This document shows, in pieces, positions 44,701-56,500 of a DNA stretch of 64,000 nt (its first letter is position 1; each line of letters opens with the position of its first letter). The DNA lies in NCBI GenBank assembly GCA_003342895.1, contig PTFA01000191.1, positions 854,589-918,588 on the forward strand. Direction: 5' to 3'. This DNA comes from Casuarius casuarius. Its lineage: Eukaryota > Chordata > Aves > Casuariiformes > Casuariidae. The notes beneath the pieces were generated by a model, which did no database searches, was not told the DNA's origin, and saw nothing but the letters and a program-made list of their open reading frames with translations. A program made the translations under genes and the position numbers.

Positions 44701-46649
44701 TAATGTCTAATAATTTTCCTGATAAGTAACTAAGGATTTTGGTGCTTAGCACCTAACTGTGTAGCTTTAGGTATTCACTTTTTTAAACTTTGCCAGAAAC
44801 TTTTCTCTTGAAAAGCTCCATAGAATACAGATTTCATGACTTGAATTGCAGAGCTCTAGGAGGGCAGTGCTTTCTCTCCCTATTAGAACCTGAAAAATGT
44901 AGTCACATGAAACACTCAGTGATTCAGCATAGTTTAACATTTGCATAATTAGAGTGTTTTTAAAATTGTGTGCTTTAAACACTGAATTAAGGTTATTTGA
45001 GCTCAGTTCTTGGACAACACTGAACTGAAGAGATGAAAATGTGCCTCTGTCACTGTATGTAGATAGCAGGGCAGTTAATTCTCTGTTATATGCTATTACA
45101 AAATTTGGTAAAGAAATTTGTATTTGGAGATTGGAGGGCTGACACTGGTGAGTAAACATATTTGTAATACCCTGCTGCAAGCAGCCAGCGAAGGTTTGAA
45201 AACCACCTATTTGTTTTCAGGAGTATTGAAAAGCCTAGCGAAGGGTTCGTGGACCAAATTCAACCCTGCTGCAATTTCAGTTAAAACGTTGATATACTTT
45301 CTGCTTAAACGAGGACCAAAATCTGATCATTGTATTGATAGTGGCTCTTCTGAAATACGAAATAAAAAGACAGCTAAGGGGACAAACCATAGACATAATT
45401 CACTGTTTCGTATGAACAGAGGTTTTTGCCTGCTTGACTGTGAGGATAAAAACTTTAAAGCTGCCAGAAATTAAAACGCTTCCACACAGGGTGTGATGAG
45501 AAACTCTTCTCAGAAGCTTCATCTTTTAGTTTCCAGAGTGCATACCGCTTAGAATTACATAATGTTATAAAAAGTTTTTAAATACGGAGTTATTCTAAAC
45601 ATTTCAGACAACTTTTTTCCCCACTTACTTTTAATATAACTTTTCATTAATTGCAACATCACAGTACAGGACCTCCCAAAACTTACTGATAAATCTTAAA
45701 TGTTCTAACTTGCATTTTCTTCTGCATGATGTGCTATACAACACATGAGCAAGGGTGTACATGATGCCTATAAACACATCATCATATGTTGGCTCATCTT
45801 CATGGTGTAAAATTCCATTGTCTTTTATTAAGAACAAGCAGTCAGTAAAACAAAAAGATGAAAACCCGTTTAACAATTTTTCTTNTGAATTTTAGGCAAC
45901 CTAATACATTGAAATGAATTTAGGAACTTGAAATTGTATACAACTTAGCTTCAACCTATTACAAATATTTTGATTAGTTAAAACACACTGTAACTTTTTA
46001 TATTATTCATTTGTGAAATGATGTAGCATAATACAAAACAGAAATCTCTGTAAACTTGCAGCAATGATTTCAGCTTGTGTAGGGGAACTGCTTACAAAGT
46101 GCCATGACTTCTGTTTTCTAACAATATAACAGTTGCAATTTCCCAGAAAATCACATGATGCATTTCCGAAAGTTGATGCTTAAGGTAGAATAATTTCCTG
46201 AAAAAGATTTGGTCATTCTGCTTTCAGGATCTGAAGTAAAAACTATTTAAAGCAGTCATCTAAGGAAGCAAACAAAGAGACAAAGCAGTAATCAGTTATC
46301 ACAGAATTAAGATTGTAAATGTATGATGTGCTAAGTGAGCTGAATTTATGAGCATAAATGCAACAGTGGTGTGAATGGATTAAATATGTACTTAGATAAA
46401 TCACTGTCTTATTTAATTAACTATCTCTTTTCAGCTGTGTGTGCAGTTAGACAATATGGTGGGCAGCCCTCCCTTCTTACTGGCTCCAGTGAATTAAGGC
46501 CAGCATTATATCAATACTGGGGAGATTTCTGGGAAGTTTTAGCATAGACAAGATTCCACAAACAAATGAGAAAATAATGACCTTGAAAATAATGTCACAG
46601 CTGTGTCCACCCTTAACGTTTAAATTTTTTCTCTGACCATTTTAACACA
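41781..46649. other. Intergenic sequence upstream of RALGAPA2
   Basis: No gene recognised. The first kilobase could carry a divergent non-coding transcript. There is a good plus-strand acceptor-like sequence (TTTCTTTCTTTACAG ending at 42065), but no matching conserved peptide. Frames at 42605-42919 (-), 42666-42887 (+), 44767-45180 (-) and 45118-45474 (+) have no recognisable domain, and two of them cross an ambiguous base (42723). A 36-base pyrimidine tract is at 44533-44568. Isolated N bases occur at 41898, 42723 and 45885. Confidence 0.75.
44533..44568 (+). repeat. 36-base pyrimidine tract
   Basis: Uninterrupted C/T, mostly T-runs separated by single C. It looks like a splice-acceptor tract but is followed by AATTGATTTAG, and no coding match follows it. 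Confidence 0.8.
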
Positions 46650-47577
46650 TCTGATCTGGATGAAGGGAAGAGAGTGCATCCTCAGCAAGTTTGCTGATGA
46701 TACGAAACTGGGAGGAGTGGCTGANACACCAGAGAGCTGTGCTGCCCTTCAGAGGGACCTTGACAGGCCGGAGAGATGGGCAGAGGGGAACGTCATGAAG
46801 TTCAGCAAAGGCAGGTGTAGGTTCCTGAACCTAGGAAGGAATAACCCCATGCTCCAGGACAGGCTGGGGGCTGACCTGCTGGAAAGCAGCTCTGTGGAGA
46901 AGGACACGAGGATCCTGGTGGACAACAAGTTGACCATGAGCCAGCAGTGTGACTTTGTGGCCAAGAAGGCCAATGGTATCCTGGGCTGCATTAGGAAGAG
47001 CAGTGCCAGCAGGTCGAGGGAGGTGATCCTCCCCCTCTACTCCACCCTAGTGAGGCCGCATCTGCAGTACCTTGTCCAGTTCTGGGCTCTCCAGTACAAG
47101 AGAGCTAAAGAGCTACTGGGCTGAGTCTAGCGAAGGGCTCGTAAGACAGTTAAGGGACTGGAGCATCTCTCATGAGGAAAGGCTGAGAGAGCTGGGACTG
47201 TTCAGCCTGGAGAAGAGAAGCCTGAGGGGGGATCTTATCAATGTGTATAAATATCTGAAGGCAGGGTGTAAAGAGGATGGAGCCAAACTCTTTTCAGTGG
47301 TGCCCAGTGATAGGATGCGAGGCAGCGGGCACAATGGAAATACAGGAAGCTCCATCTGAACATCAGGAAAAACTTCTTTAGTGTGAGGGTGACTGAACAC
47401 TGGAACAGGTTGCCCAGAGAGGTTGTGGAGTCTCCATCCTTGGAGGTATTCAAAAGACATCTGGACAGGATCCTGGGCAACCTGCACTAGGTGACCCTGC
47501 TTGAACAGGAAGGTTGGACTGGATGATCTCCAGAGGTCCCTTCCAACCTCAGTCATTCTGTGAGTCTGATTCTGTGA
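46650..47577 (+). mobile_element. CR1 LINE, 5'-truncated 3' end with degenerate reverse transcriptase
   Basis: A non-LTR retrotransposon fragment of the CR1 clade. The first part encodes the end of a reverse transcriptase: SKFADDTKLGG contains the FADD catalytic box, followed by ILVDNKLTMSQQCDFVAKKA and the typical [14 protein letters not shown]. The frame then breaks. A second frame carries [20 protein letters not shown], and a third frame carries VRVTEHWNRLPREVVESPSL, so at least two frame changes have inactivated it. The 3' end has the diagnostic GATGATCTCCAGAGGTCCCT and finishes with ATTCTGTGA-type repeats (47555-47577). Everything 5' of the FADD box is missing, as is usual for CR1. It carries one ambiguous base (46725). 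The 5' boundary is approximate. CR1 of this type is abundant in birds and other sauropsids and is the best taxonomic clue here. Confidence 0.95.
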
Positions 47578-50500
47578 AGAGAATCTGCACATAGAAGTCA
47601 CAGTAGTACAATTTTCCTTTCCATTCTATTACTGGGAGCAAAGACATGTCAGGAACATAAAATGAGGACTTTCTGTGAGAGGAGGAAAGCCTGCCCAGTA
47701 GTCACAGCCCATCTCAGCTGTATGCGTTCTTGTTATTGTAGCAAGCTATTTGAGATGGGTATAATTTTAGGCACAAGTTGCATGTAAGCAACACAGGTAA
47801 GGGACAGCACTAATAGAATAGCTTAAATTATTAATATTCATTTATGCTAACAGATAGCATGCTATCCATAAATATATTTCACTAGTCATCCATTTTGTTC
47901 TTTCCCTTTTGGAAGTAGTGTGGTGCTTTTGAATAGTAATGGGGATCACGCCAGCAGTGACTTCCAAGTGCCCTTCAGGCTGCCCCCCACAGCAGGCACC
48001 TTGCCCCTTCTTTTTCTTGCAGCCGGTGTGTGAAACTAGTGTCTCCATTTGCTCTCTCAGCTTTAAAACATTTTAAGGGATGTGTTGGAGGAGGGAGTAG
48101 AAACAAAGTACACAGTATTTGTCATGTTTTTTATGCTCACTTCAGGACTCTGCTTGACTTAGCATGTGCTGCTTGCTGAAGGGAGCGATGGTATACAGAC
48201 CAAGAACTGTGGCAGGACATGTCCCTTACTAGTTTTGTGTTGGAGCAAGCTGGTTAGATACAGACCGTTTGAAGGGGAGGATGCTGAGTAGTGCTGCCCC
48301 AAGAGAGTTTTGCCTTGGAAAGGAAGAAGGCTTCCTGAAATTCCTGGACAATAAAAGCTACGGATCCACCACTACACCCTTCTGAGGAGGGCAGTGTTTT
48401 CCCAGACCCCAAGCATCTGCTTCCTTACGCCTTTTCCCAATGTCAGATGTGCCCAAGGCCTGAGCAAAATCTGAAGGACAAAGGAAAAACTCTGTAAGAT
48501 CTCAAGCCCAAATAAACCTGCATGCCTGGCTGGGGACACCTCTCACGCTCAGGCAAAGGTCTGTTTATTGTGGTTGAGCTGGTAGTATGGCTGTCTGTTA
48601 AAGCTGCCCCATACTTCAAATTATAAGACTATAATTTTGCTTACAACTTTGCCGAACTACTGCTCCTTGGGCTCAAATTTTCAAAGACAAGTACCTTCCT
48701 CAGGATAACTTTTAATTATTGTTATTCAGCCATTTCAGATGATGAGGACATAGGAAAATGGATTTTTTTGGCCTTTGATGAAGTTTAGAACCACCTAAGT
48801 GCCAGCTGGTTTGGGGGCAGGAAGATGACACTTGTGAGGAAGTGTGCTCTGTGTGGATGGGATGTGACTTTTGCCAAACACGTAAAATCTCCAAAGCACA
48901 GTTATGTGATTAGTCTAAAAAAAACCAAGAACCTCAGTTAACGCACATTCACTAAGGACTTTGATTTTAACAAATAAAATCTCTAAAGCTTCTATTTTTA
49001 TGGTGCCTTTTCAAGTCTCCTTTCCTCTCTGTATTTTCTGTGTTACCTTTTCTCCAGATTTCTCTCTCCTTCCGATGTTTCACCCACGAAGGAGCTGAGT
49101 GCCCATAAGAGCAGAAGAGGGGAACTTGAGCAGGGGCCTGCACCTTTACAAAGGTAACAGTAGCCCCAACAACTCTGTGACTAAGGGTCCACAGTGGAAG
49201 AGCCTGGGTGGGTTTCATGGACTGTGGCCNTTCTACGTACAGACTGGGTGTCACATGTGTGGCAGAGGGTCTGACGGTTTGCAGTTATCCATCTTAATGA
49301 TATTCTCTTCTGTGGTATGAGTACCACTACGGACCATGTCCATGAGAGCAATGCACAATTAAATTGACCCAAAAGGCAAAAAGCTTTGATCCATTCCTCA
49401 TTCTTTTTTTTTTCCACCTGATTGCAGTTTCAATTTCGAACTATTTTAGTATAGCAAAAAATGGAAGCTGAACCTTGCTTTTGTTCTCTATTCTGCCAGG
49501 TATGCACCTGACGAGTACATTATGAGTAGTGCTGCCTATTCTGCTCTGTGAATCTTGTGAGAGAACAGGGAAGAATTTACAGGTAGCATATATATTTATA
49601 GCCTTTGGATACCACTTTATGGCAGCAGAGACTGCCATATTTTTGACTTCTGGAAGGCATCGGCTTGCCATTTCATGTATGTGTTATGTATTGAACTTGA
49701 CACACAGAAGATTGACCCAAAACCCGAGCATATAAGCACATACACCAAATAGTCCTTGTTCAATTTCTGATTTTCTTTCTGATATATTGTGTGAGATCCT
49801 AGCTGTCCTGAACCCCAATTGGCTAAGGACTGAAGAATAGCTATGTGTCTTAATGGTTTGCTTATCACGGTCTTGAAGACATACATATTTTTTAAATTTC
49901 ATATCAGAAATATCATACAAATCACATTTTAATAGTCAAGGAACAATGACTTACCATACCGATTAACGAAATATATGGAATAGAATTATAGTCAAATTTA
50001 AAAAATGATGTGCCTGGTTTGGTTTAATCTTTTGACTTCAGCAGAATAACACAGGCAGGTGTTAGCCTAGGTTGTGATCTATACTGTTAATAAATTAAGC
50101 CTGCTTAGTCACAGTGCACTGGAATCTGTTTCGTGTTTTCTTACCTGAAATAAGTAAGGGTGTGTGATAGTAAGAAATTGTGCTTCTATTTTCAGTCTTT
50201 ATTGAAACATAAAACACACAGCTGAACCTGTAAATACCACCTCCTGAATTTCACTTGACTTGATGAACAGGCAAGGTTACTTTTCTGTTAAGTCTGAAAT
50301 TTTAATGGCAGAGATTAAATTACGGAATGTCTCTGCTTACTTGTGTCAATATAACACTTTAAAATGATCCTGGAAAAAAAGAGTAGGGGAAAAGTAAATA
50401 AGAAAGTTGCCTCCTAAATGAAGTACAGGTGAGATAATTTTTTAGTATACAATGCCATTACTAATTGTTTATCCTCCAGACCAAATGCTTCAAATGACAT

Positions 50501-53500
50501 TTAGAAAGTAAATCTCCCTCCTGATATGGCAGCAGTATTTTAAAATTATTTTTTCCTTTCTACATCAGAAGTTTTTACTTAACTACCTTTTATTCTGTGG
50601 TTTCTTTACATGTTCTTTAGTTTTAAGAATGTATATGTTTATATTCTTTAAATGTAGGGGGAGTCTTAAGGTTAATATAATTTTAATTTATGTCTTCGAA
50701 AAACCCTTTACGTTACCAGTGCAGGGGCTGTCATATAAAAACAAATTGCGTTCAAGCATCTGTATACAGTATAAACACTGAATCTTCTGATATGTGTCTG
50801 GTCTAATGCCCAAAGGGGAAGGTACTCATTTTACTTTGTCCATGGCCTTTACTGTTCTTCTTTAACATGTATATTTCTGAGAACCTGAGGCAGCCAATTT
50901 GCAAAGACTTGTCTAAAGTTGTCCATAGTGTGCAATACTGCTTAATAATCAATGTAAGAGATGTCTGAGGAAATAGCAAGAAAAAGTTCAGAGAGCAGGG
51001 CAGGTGACACTGAAGAACAGGATCTGTGCTGGAAAAACAGTGTTGATACCTGTTAACTAGGAGGATATATTTAGAAAAAAATCAGAAATTGAAAAGGTAT
51101 CTGCTGCCTGTATTAATTTTAAGAAATTTTGTCTTCTGGGATGAGCTAGTGTGGGAGTACGGATGTGGTTTTTGCAGACTGTTGAATATCCTTAGCCTGG
51201 CTGACATCTATTGAGGCACAGTAGCTTCCTATTCTTCTGTGTGGATCAATGCTCACTGATGTTTCCTGACTTAGGTACAGCGTGTTGTTGCTTGGCAGAA
51301 ATTTGTTACTTTGCCAAAGTGCTTAGTATGAAAATCAGACTCCAGTATTTTAGTTACAATCTGCCTAAGCTTGTGTAAAAGATTTTTCCAGCTGGCTCCA
51401 AGTTTGATGGATTTATTTTCCTATCAGTGTTCCTATAGGGTATACATACATGTATCCCTGTAACAACAGCATACTGCTTTAGACTCAGAACCACACCATT
51501 AGTGTTTAATTACTAATGCAAGCCTAACTTTTCCCAGGTACAGGTCCTGTGAACTGATTTCCATGGATCACCATGTGCAGAGTTTCACTGAGTTTGTCAA
51601 AGTAGAGGAGCTTCATCCATTTGCATTAGATGAGGATATCCCCCAGGTATTTTCATTTGGCAGCAAAGGGGTTTCTTATTGTCTCTTTGCCTTCTTTGTG
51701 CATGAATTAATTAATGACACCTGATGCCAACTTTGTCCTAATTGGCTAGACATCCAAAGGAAGTTGGGAGATAACTTGTAACTAATGCCACAGCTTACCT
51801 TCCTGGCTTAAGTAGAAAGAGGAGCCATTCAAAGAGGCATGGTGTCTGCAGGGGATTACTAGTGAAAAAGTGTGCTGACTTCTAAGATGAGTATGCTACA
51901 GCCTTAAGATTTCTCAGAAAACATTTATTTAATATCAACTTACTTATTTACTATTTATTTCATGTGAGTTGAATATTTTCTTTAGGAAATCCAAATGGGA
52001 TTCTTAGGCCTTCTTCAGTGTACAGAAGTTCTTCTTCCTCAAGATTTAATTCTATTTTGAGCTGAAACAGGTCTGTACTGCAGTATGCAGATCTAAGTTA
52101 ACATATGGAGGGAGAATTAGTCATCATCTCCTAGAGCTTGGCAACAGTCAGGTGTGGACTCTAGTGGGGGTTATTTGTGGACCAAGGGATTGCTCATTAT
52201 GAGACTGGCTAACGTGGTATACCCAGCCAGATTCTCACACCGTAGGACAATAGCTAACAGAACACTTTTTACTAAGATTTGTTACTTTGGCTATAAAACA
52301 TAACAGTACCTGAAGATTTTCAGTCATAAGATCAGTATGAGTTATCTGCTGTGTCTGATCATTTGCAAGATAAGGGGAGGAATCAAATGCCAGGTGCAGA
52401 TGTTTGAGAATATAGTTCTATAAATTTCTCTTTGAGATATAGCTAGAGTATAAGGTAAGCCTCAGCATAGTGCAAAAGAGATACAAAGTTTAGAAACTGG
52501 CACAGCAATTTGAAGGTTTGAGGCCTGGTGGAAAAGATGGAAAGATCCAGCACTGATCCTATTTTGAGCACTCCTTCCAGTAGGCTATAGTATTACAAAC
52601 AGTGAATGACCGCACTGAAATAAATTATGTGAACCAAGCATAAAGCTGGAAGCAGGAGAGAGCCCAAGCAGAGCAGTACTTAGGAACTGGATATTCAAAA
52701 GTTCTTAACTTTCAAAAGCTGGCAGTAAGAACAAATGAAGCTCCTGGGTGCTAAGTTATTTAGAAAAATAAAAAAAGGCAGATATAGAAGTAGTGGAAAA
52801 ATGTTCCCTATTCCTGCTTGGAAAGTTCTGACTTTTTATGGAAGGAGAGAATAGTTAAAAAAAAAAAAAATAAAGTTTAACATAAAAGAGAGAACTGGAG
52901 GGAAGGATTAATGAGAGTTGTTTCATCCATAATTTTGAAAAAAAATCTGAAATTCATTAGAAATGACCCCCTGCCCCCAGCACTGTTCTAATCAAAAGCT
53001 CTGTTTTTATTCTAACAAGAGTTTTGATAGAAAATTTCTAACTATTGCAGCATATCAGGCATCAAAATGTCACTGATATAGTAAAAATAAGAGACAGAAA
53101 AAAAACAGTTGTCAAAAAAAAGATATCACATTTCTTCCTGCCAGAATTTCAAACTGTGTATGAAAGGAAAGACAAGAATTTATGTCTGTGAACCCCAAAA
53201 CATCCCAAATAGAAGGAACATGGATTCCATATCTCTTGGTACCTTCCAAGAGGAATAGGAACTGAGAATTAGAAAATTTCATGGAGTAAAAATATCTACA
53301 CACTATGGAGAGATCAAACTATGCTTGCAAAAGATTTAACTGTATCAAGAGGTTTATGGCAAGTTGTGAAAGTCCGTAACCTTTTGCCCTTGCAAAGATC
53401 TTTCCATAAGGAGGTGTTACAGCTTAACTTGAAACTGGAATGAAAAAGCAGAGATGGCTTACACCTTAAAAGCAGGAAAGTAGCTACTTTATTTCCATGC

Positions 53501-56500
53501 CATGGTATAGAGATAAAGTGCTGCTTGTCTCAACTGCACTAAATCCAAGATAAGTGTTGTTTACTTCACCCCTCTCCAAGATGAAAGGTCACTTCTAGTT
53601 CTCCTTAGAGCTTTAGCGATTTCCTCCTGGCAGTTTATTCACCTCTGCCCTCCAGGAATCAGCTGAGGTTCTGCCAAGAGCACGTGCTCATCTATTTTGG
53701 CTGGTTAACAATATCTTGGCTTTTTTGGGACATGTATTAACTCTCTCCCTGCCAGCTCAGGCCTTAATAGGTTTACTAATACAGTTCCAAAGACAAAAGC
53801 AGGTTAAGAGAGAAATTAAACTCAAAGTCTCTATAAATGCATGTTGCCACCAAAGCAGTGGGATCCTGCTGATGCTGGTGGTTGACTTCAGCAGGTGTCA
53901 CGCAGGGTGTTTTAATTATTGGCATTTGTTTATATCCTGGTAACACAGTAGGTAAAAATGAAAGGAAAATATAAAATAGCCATGTCTACACAGTTCAGGA
54001 ACTTTTAGGAATCTTTTAGGACTTTTCATTTGTAATCCCACCTGTGATGCAGACTGTTTTCTTGATCTTGGGAAAACCCACCTCTGCTTTGATTTTCAAA
54101 AACGATTAAGTATTTATTTCAGTGTAAGTTGTATGCTGTCAGCAACTTTGAAAAACCAGGATTTCATTCCCTCGGCCTCCTTTAGCCTCCCTTCCTAAAG
54201 GGATGATCACACACATACTGTTGCAGTCCTAGGGGAGCATCCTTTCAGGACATCCACCAGCCTGCTCTGTCTGGGGCTCACAGCGTTATACTTTGCTCCC
54301 TTTCTTCTCTTGAGCTGGTACGTGCTGTCCTTTTTTCTGGGGTACCTCACAGGCACTAGGGTGCCCTCCCTAGAGGAACAGTCTCTTTTGCTGCAGGAGG
54401 TATAGCCAGGTCAGTATTGGTTTGGAATGAGCAAGGTTGCAGGAATTGTTCTGGATTCTCTGCAATTCCTCGTTCCCTTTCCAGCTTCACTGTCCTTCAT
54501 GTCTCCTCAGTTTTGCCTGCCCTTTCATAGCCCAGTAAAGTCAAAAGCCTTCTTTGCCAACTTCTTTTTGGTACTGGCTAAAGTATATGTCCAAAAAAAC
54601 GTGTGAAAGAAGCTCTGTGCGTTGGTGCTCTGTGCCCTGGGCCTGCTTCTGTCCACTTGTTTTCTCCCGTCAATGGATTGGGTTCTTCTAGATAACATCC
54701 TTATATTCTTTCCAGATTCTGCTCCCTCTAATACCCCTGTTTAAACCTATTAATTCCTATTCTTGTTTTCTTGCTCCATTAGCAAGATAGATCAGATATG
54801 CCTTCATTCAGTTAGGTGCATGTAATTTGGGGTGGTCTTAAGCCTATATTCATAGACATAATAAAATGTCCCTGTCAGTAGAAATAGGACCTCACAGCTC
54901 AGCTCTCCATAGTCTCATGGGCAGCCCCCATCCTCAAAACCCCTGCATTTTCAGTATATACGTAAAAAGACAGAACCTTGTAGCACTGTGGTCTGTGGCA
55001 TTGTGGGACACATAGCTTGATGGAAATAGATACGGATTTTGCAGAGAATCAGTCAATCACCCTTTACTTACTAGCACAAGAAAAATACAGGTTTAGATAA
55101 AACAGTAAGACACAAGGTAAAACCATAAAGCATTTTTCCAGCAGTAGTAGATGTCCTCTGGGCTTAGCTTAGAGTTGCTTAAGGATTCAAGGTACTACCT
55201 CCGATATGTAATTTCTTTATGTCTTCCTTTTTTTCTCAGCATCTCCTACAAGTACAGTACAACACAAGCGTGCTTCTCGCTCCCCCACTTTTTTCTTTCC
55301 TATTCCTGGACGAATGTCTTTTATCCCTATGAATTCCCACATGAGCCTTTTGGCTGGGTTTTTATGGAACAATGCTAACATTTTACATGTTTGTGGAATT
55401 TCTGCTCTCTAAATTGTGCATTCTCTCAATAGGGAAGCTGGAGAAAAATGGTTTAATCTTTAATGTGACCATCCCCATGTAAGAAGGTGCTCCCTTTTTA
55501 ATTGGAGCCATCAAGGTGTAATGAATCAACCCTCTTTCTCAGGGCTCTGTCCTGTATCTCTCAGGCTAGGGATAACAAAGGGTCATCAAACCTTTTGTTT
55601 TCTCTGCTTTGCGAGATATGTGACACAGCACTCACAACAGATGCTGGGACTGGACATGCACAAAGGCGTACAGTGGTTCAGCAGTTTCAGCAGTTAAAAA
55701 AATTATAAAAAACTTTGCAGAATTTTTAAGCTGTACACAGCCAGTCTCCACAGATGACCAGACCTGCTGGAGGAGAATCATGAAGATAAGGTTTTTTAAA
55801 AGAAAAAAATTACTTCTAAGGTTTTGGATTTTAAAATGAATGGATTTTAAGGAGGAAAGAAAAAACTAAGCATGATAAAGGAAAGAACTCTGAGTTCTGA
55901 TGAAGTTGTCCAGTTGTTTGCTGTTTGTAGTGATGGATTGAGGGAGGAAGGCAGTTGTGATATATGAATGGGGGAAGGGGTTTCAGAGTCATGTGATAGC
56001 CACTGTTTCATGTTATTTGGACCATAAAGACTCCACTTTCTGATATGAATGAGAGTTGCAAGATGTTGCTGTTCCCACCTTCTCCCTCTTTCCTTCATAT
56101 TGTTTTTAATTCCTCTTAGTGAATCCATTCTTTGGAATGGAACCAGAGCTAAGCTCTGGAAAAAAAGATGTTTCTATGATGATTCTGACCTGTGTTATCA
56201 GTGGTAGTCTGTGAACAGTCTAGACCAGCAGTCAAGGTAGTAGGTGGTGAAGGCCGTCCCCTGTATGGGAAGGGTATCAGCAATTGTTTGTGTCTCTTGT
56301 GAAGTGATTTGGTGCCGAAAGAGTTTGCAGTGCTTTATAGTCTCTGGTAAATGGGTACACGTGGAGATGTTCTTTGGACCCTATGGCTAAATATCTTACT
56401 GAATAGTTGCTTGCCCTTGCTCAAGACTGGACTTGAGTACCCCATGCCCAGCCCTGCGTTTCTATGACTCTGGTATTTTTGTGACACACTGCTCCTATTT

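Noticed and set aside
44767..45474. Two overlapping ORFs of 137 (-) and 118 (+) codons
   Set aside because: They are opposite-strand neighbours with no domain, no splice context and composition typical of chance frames.
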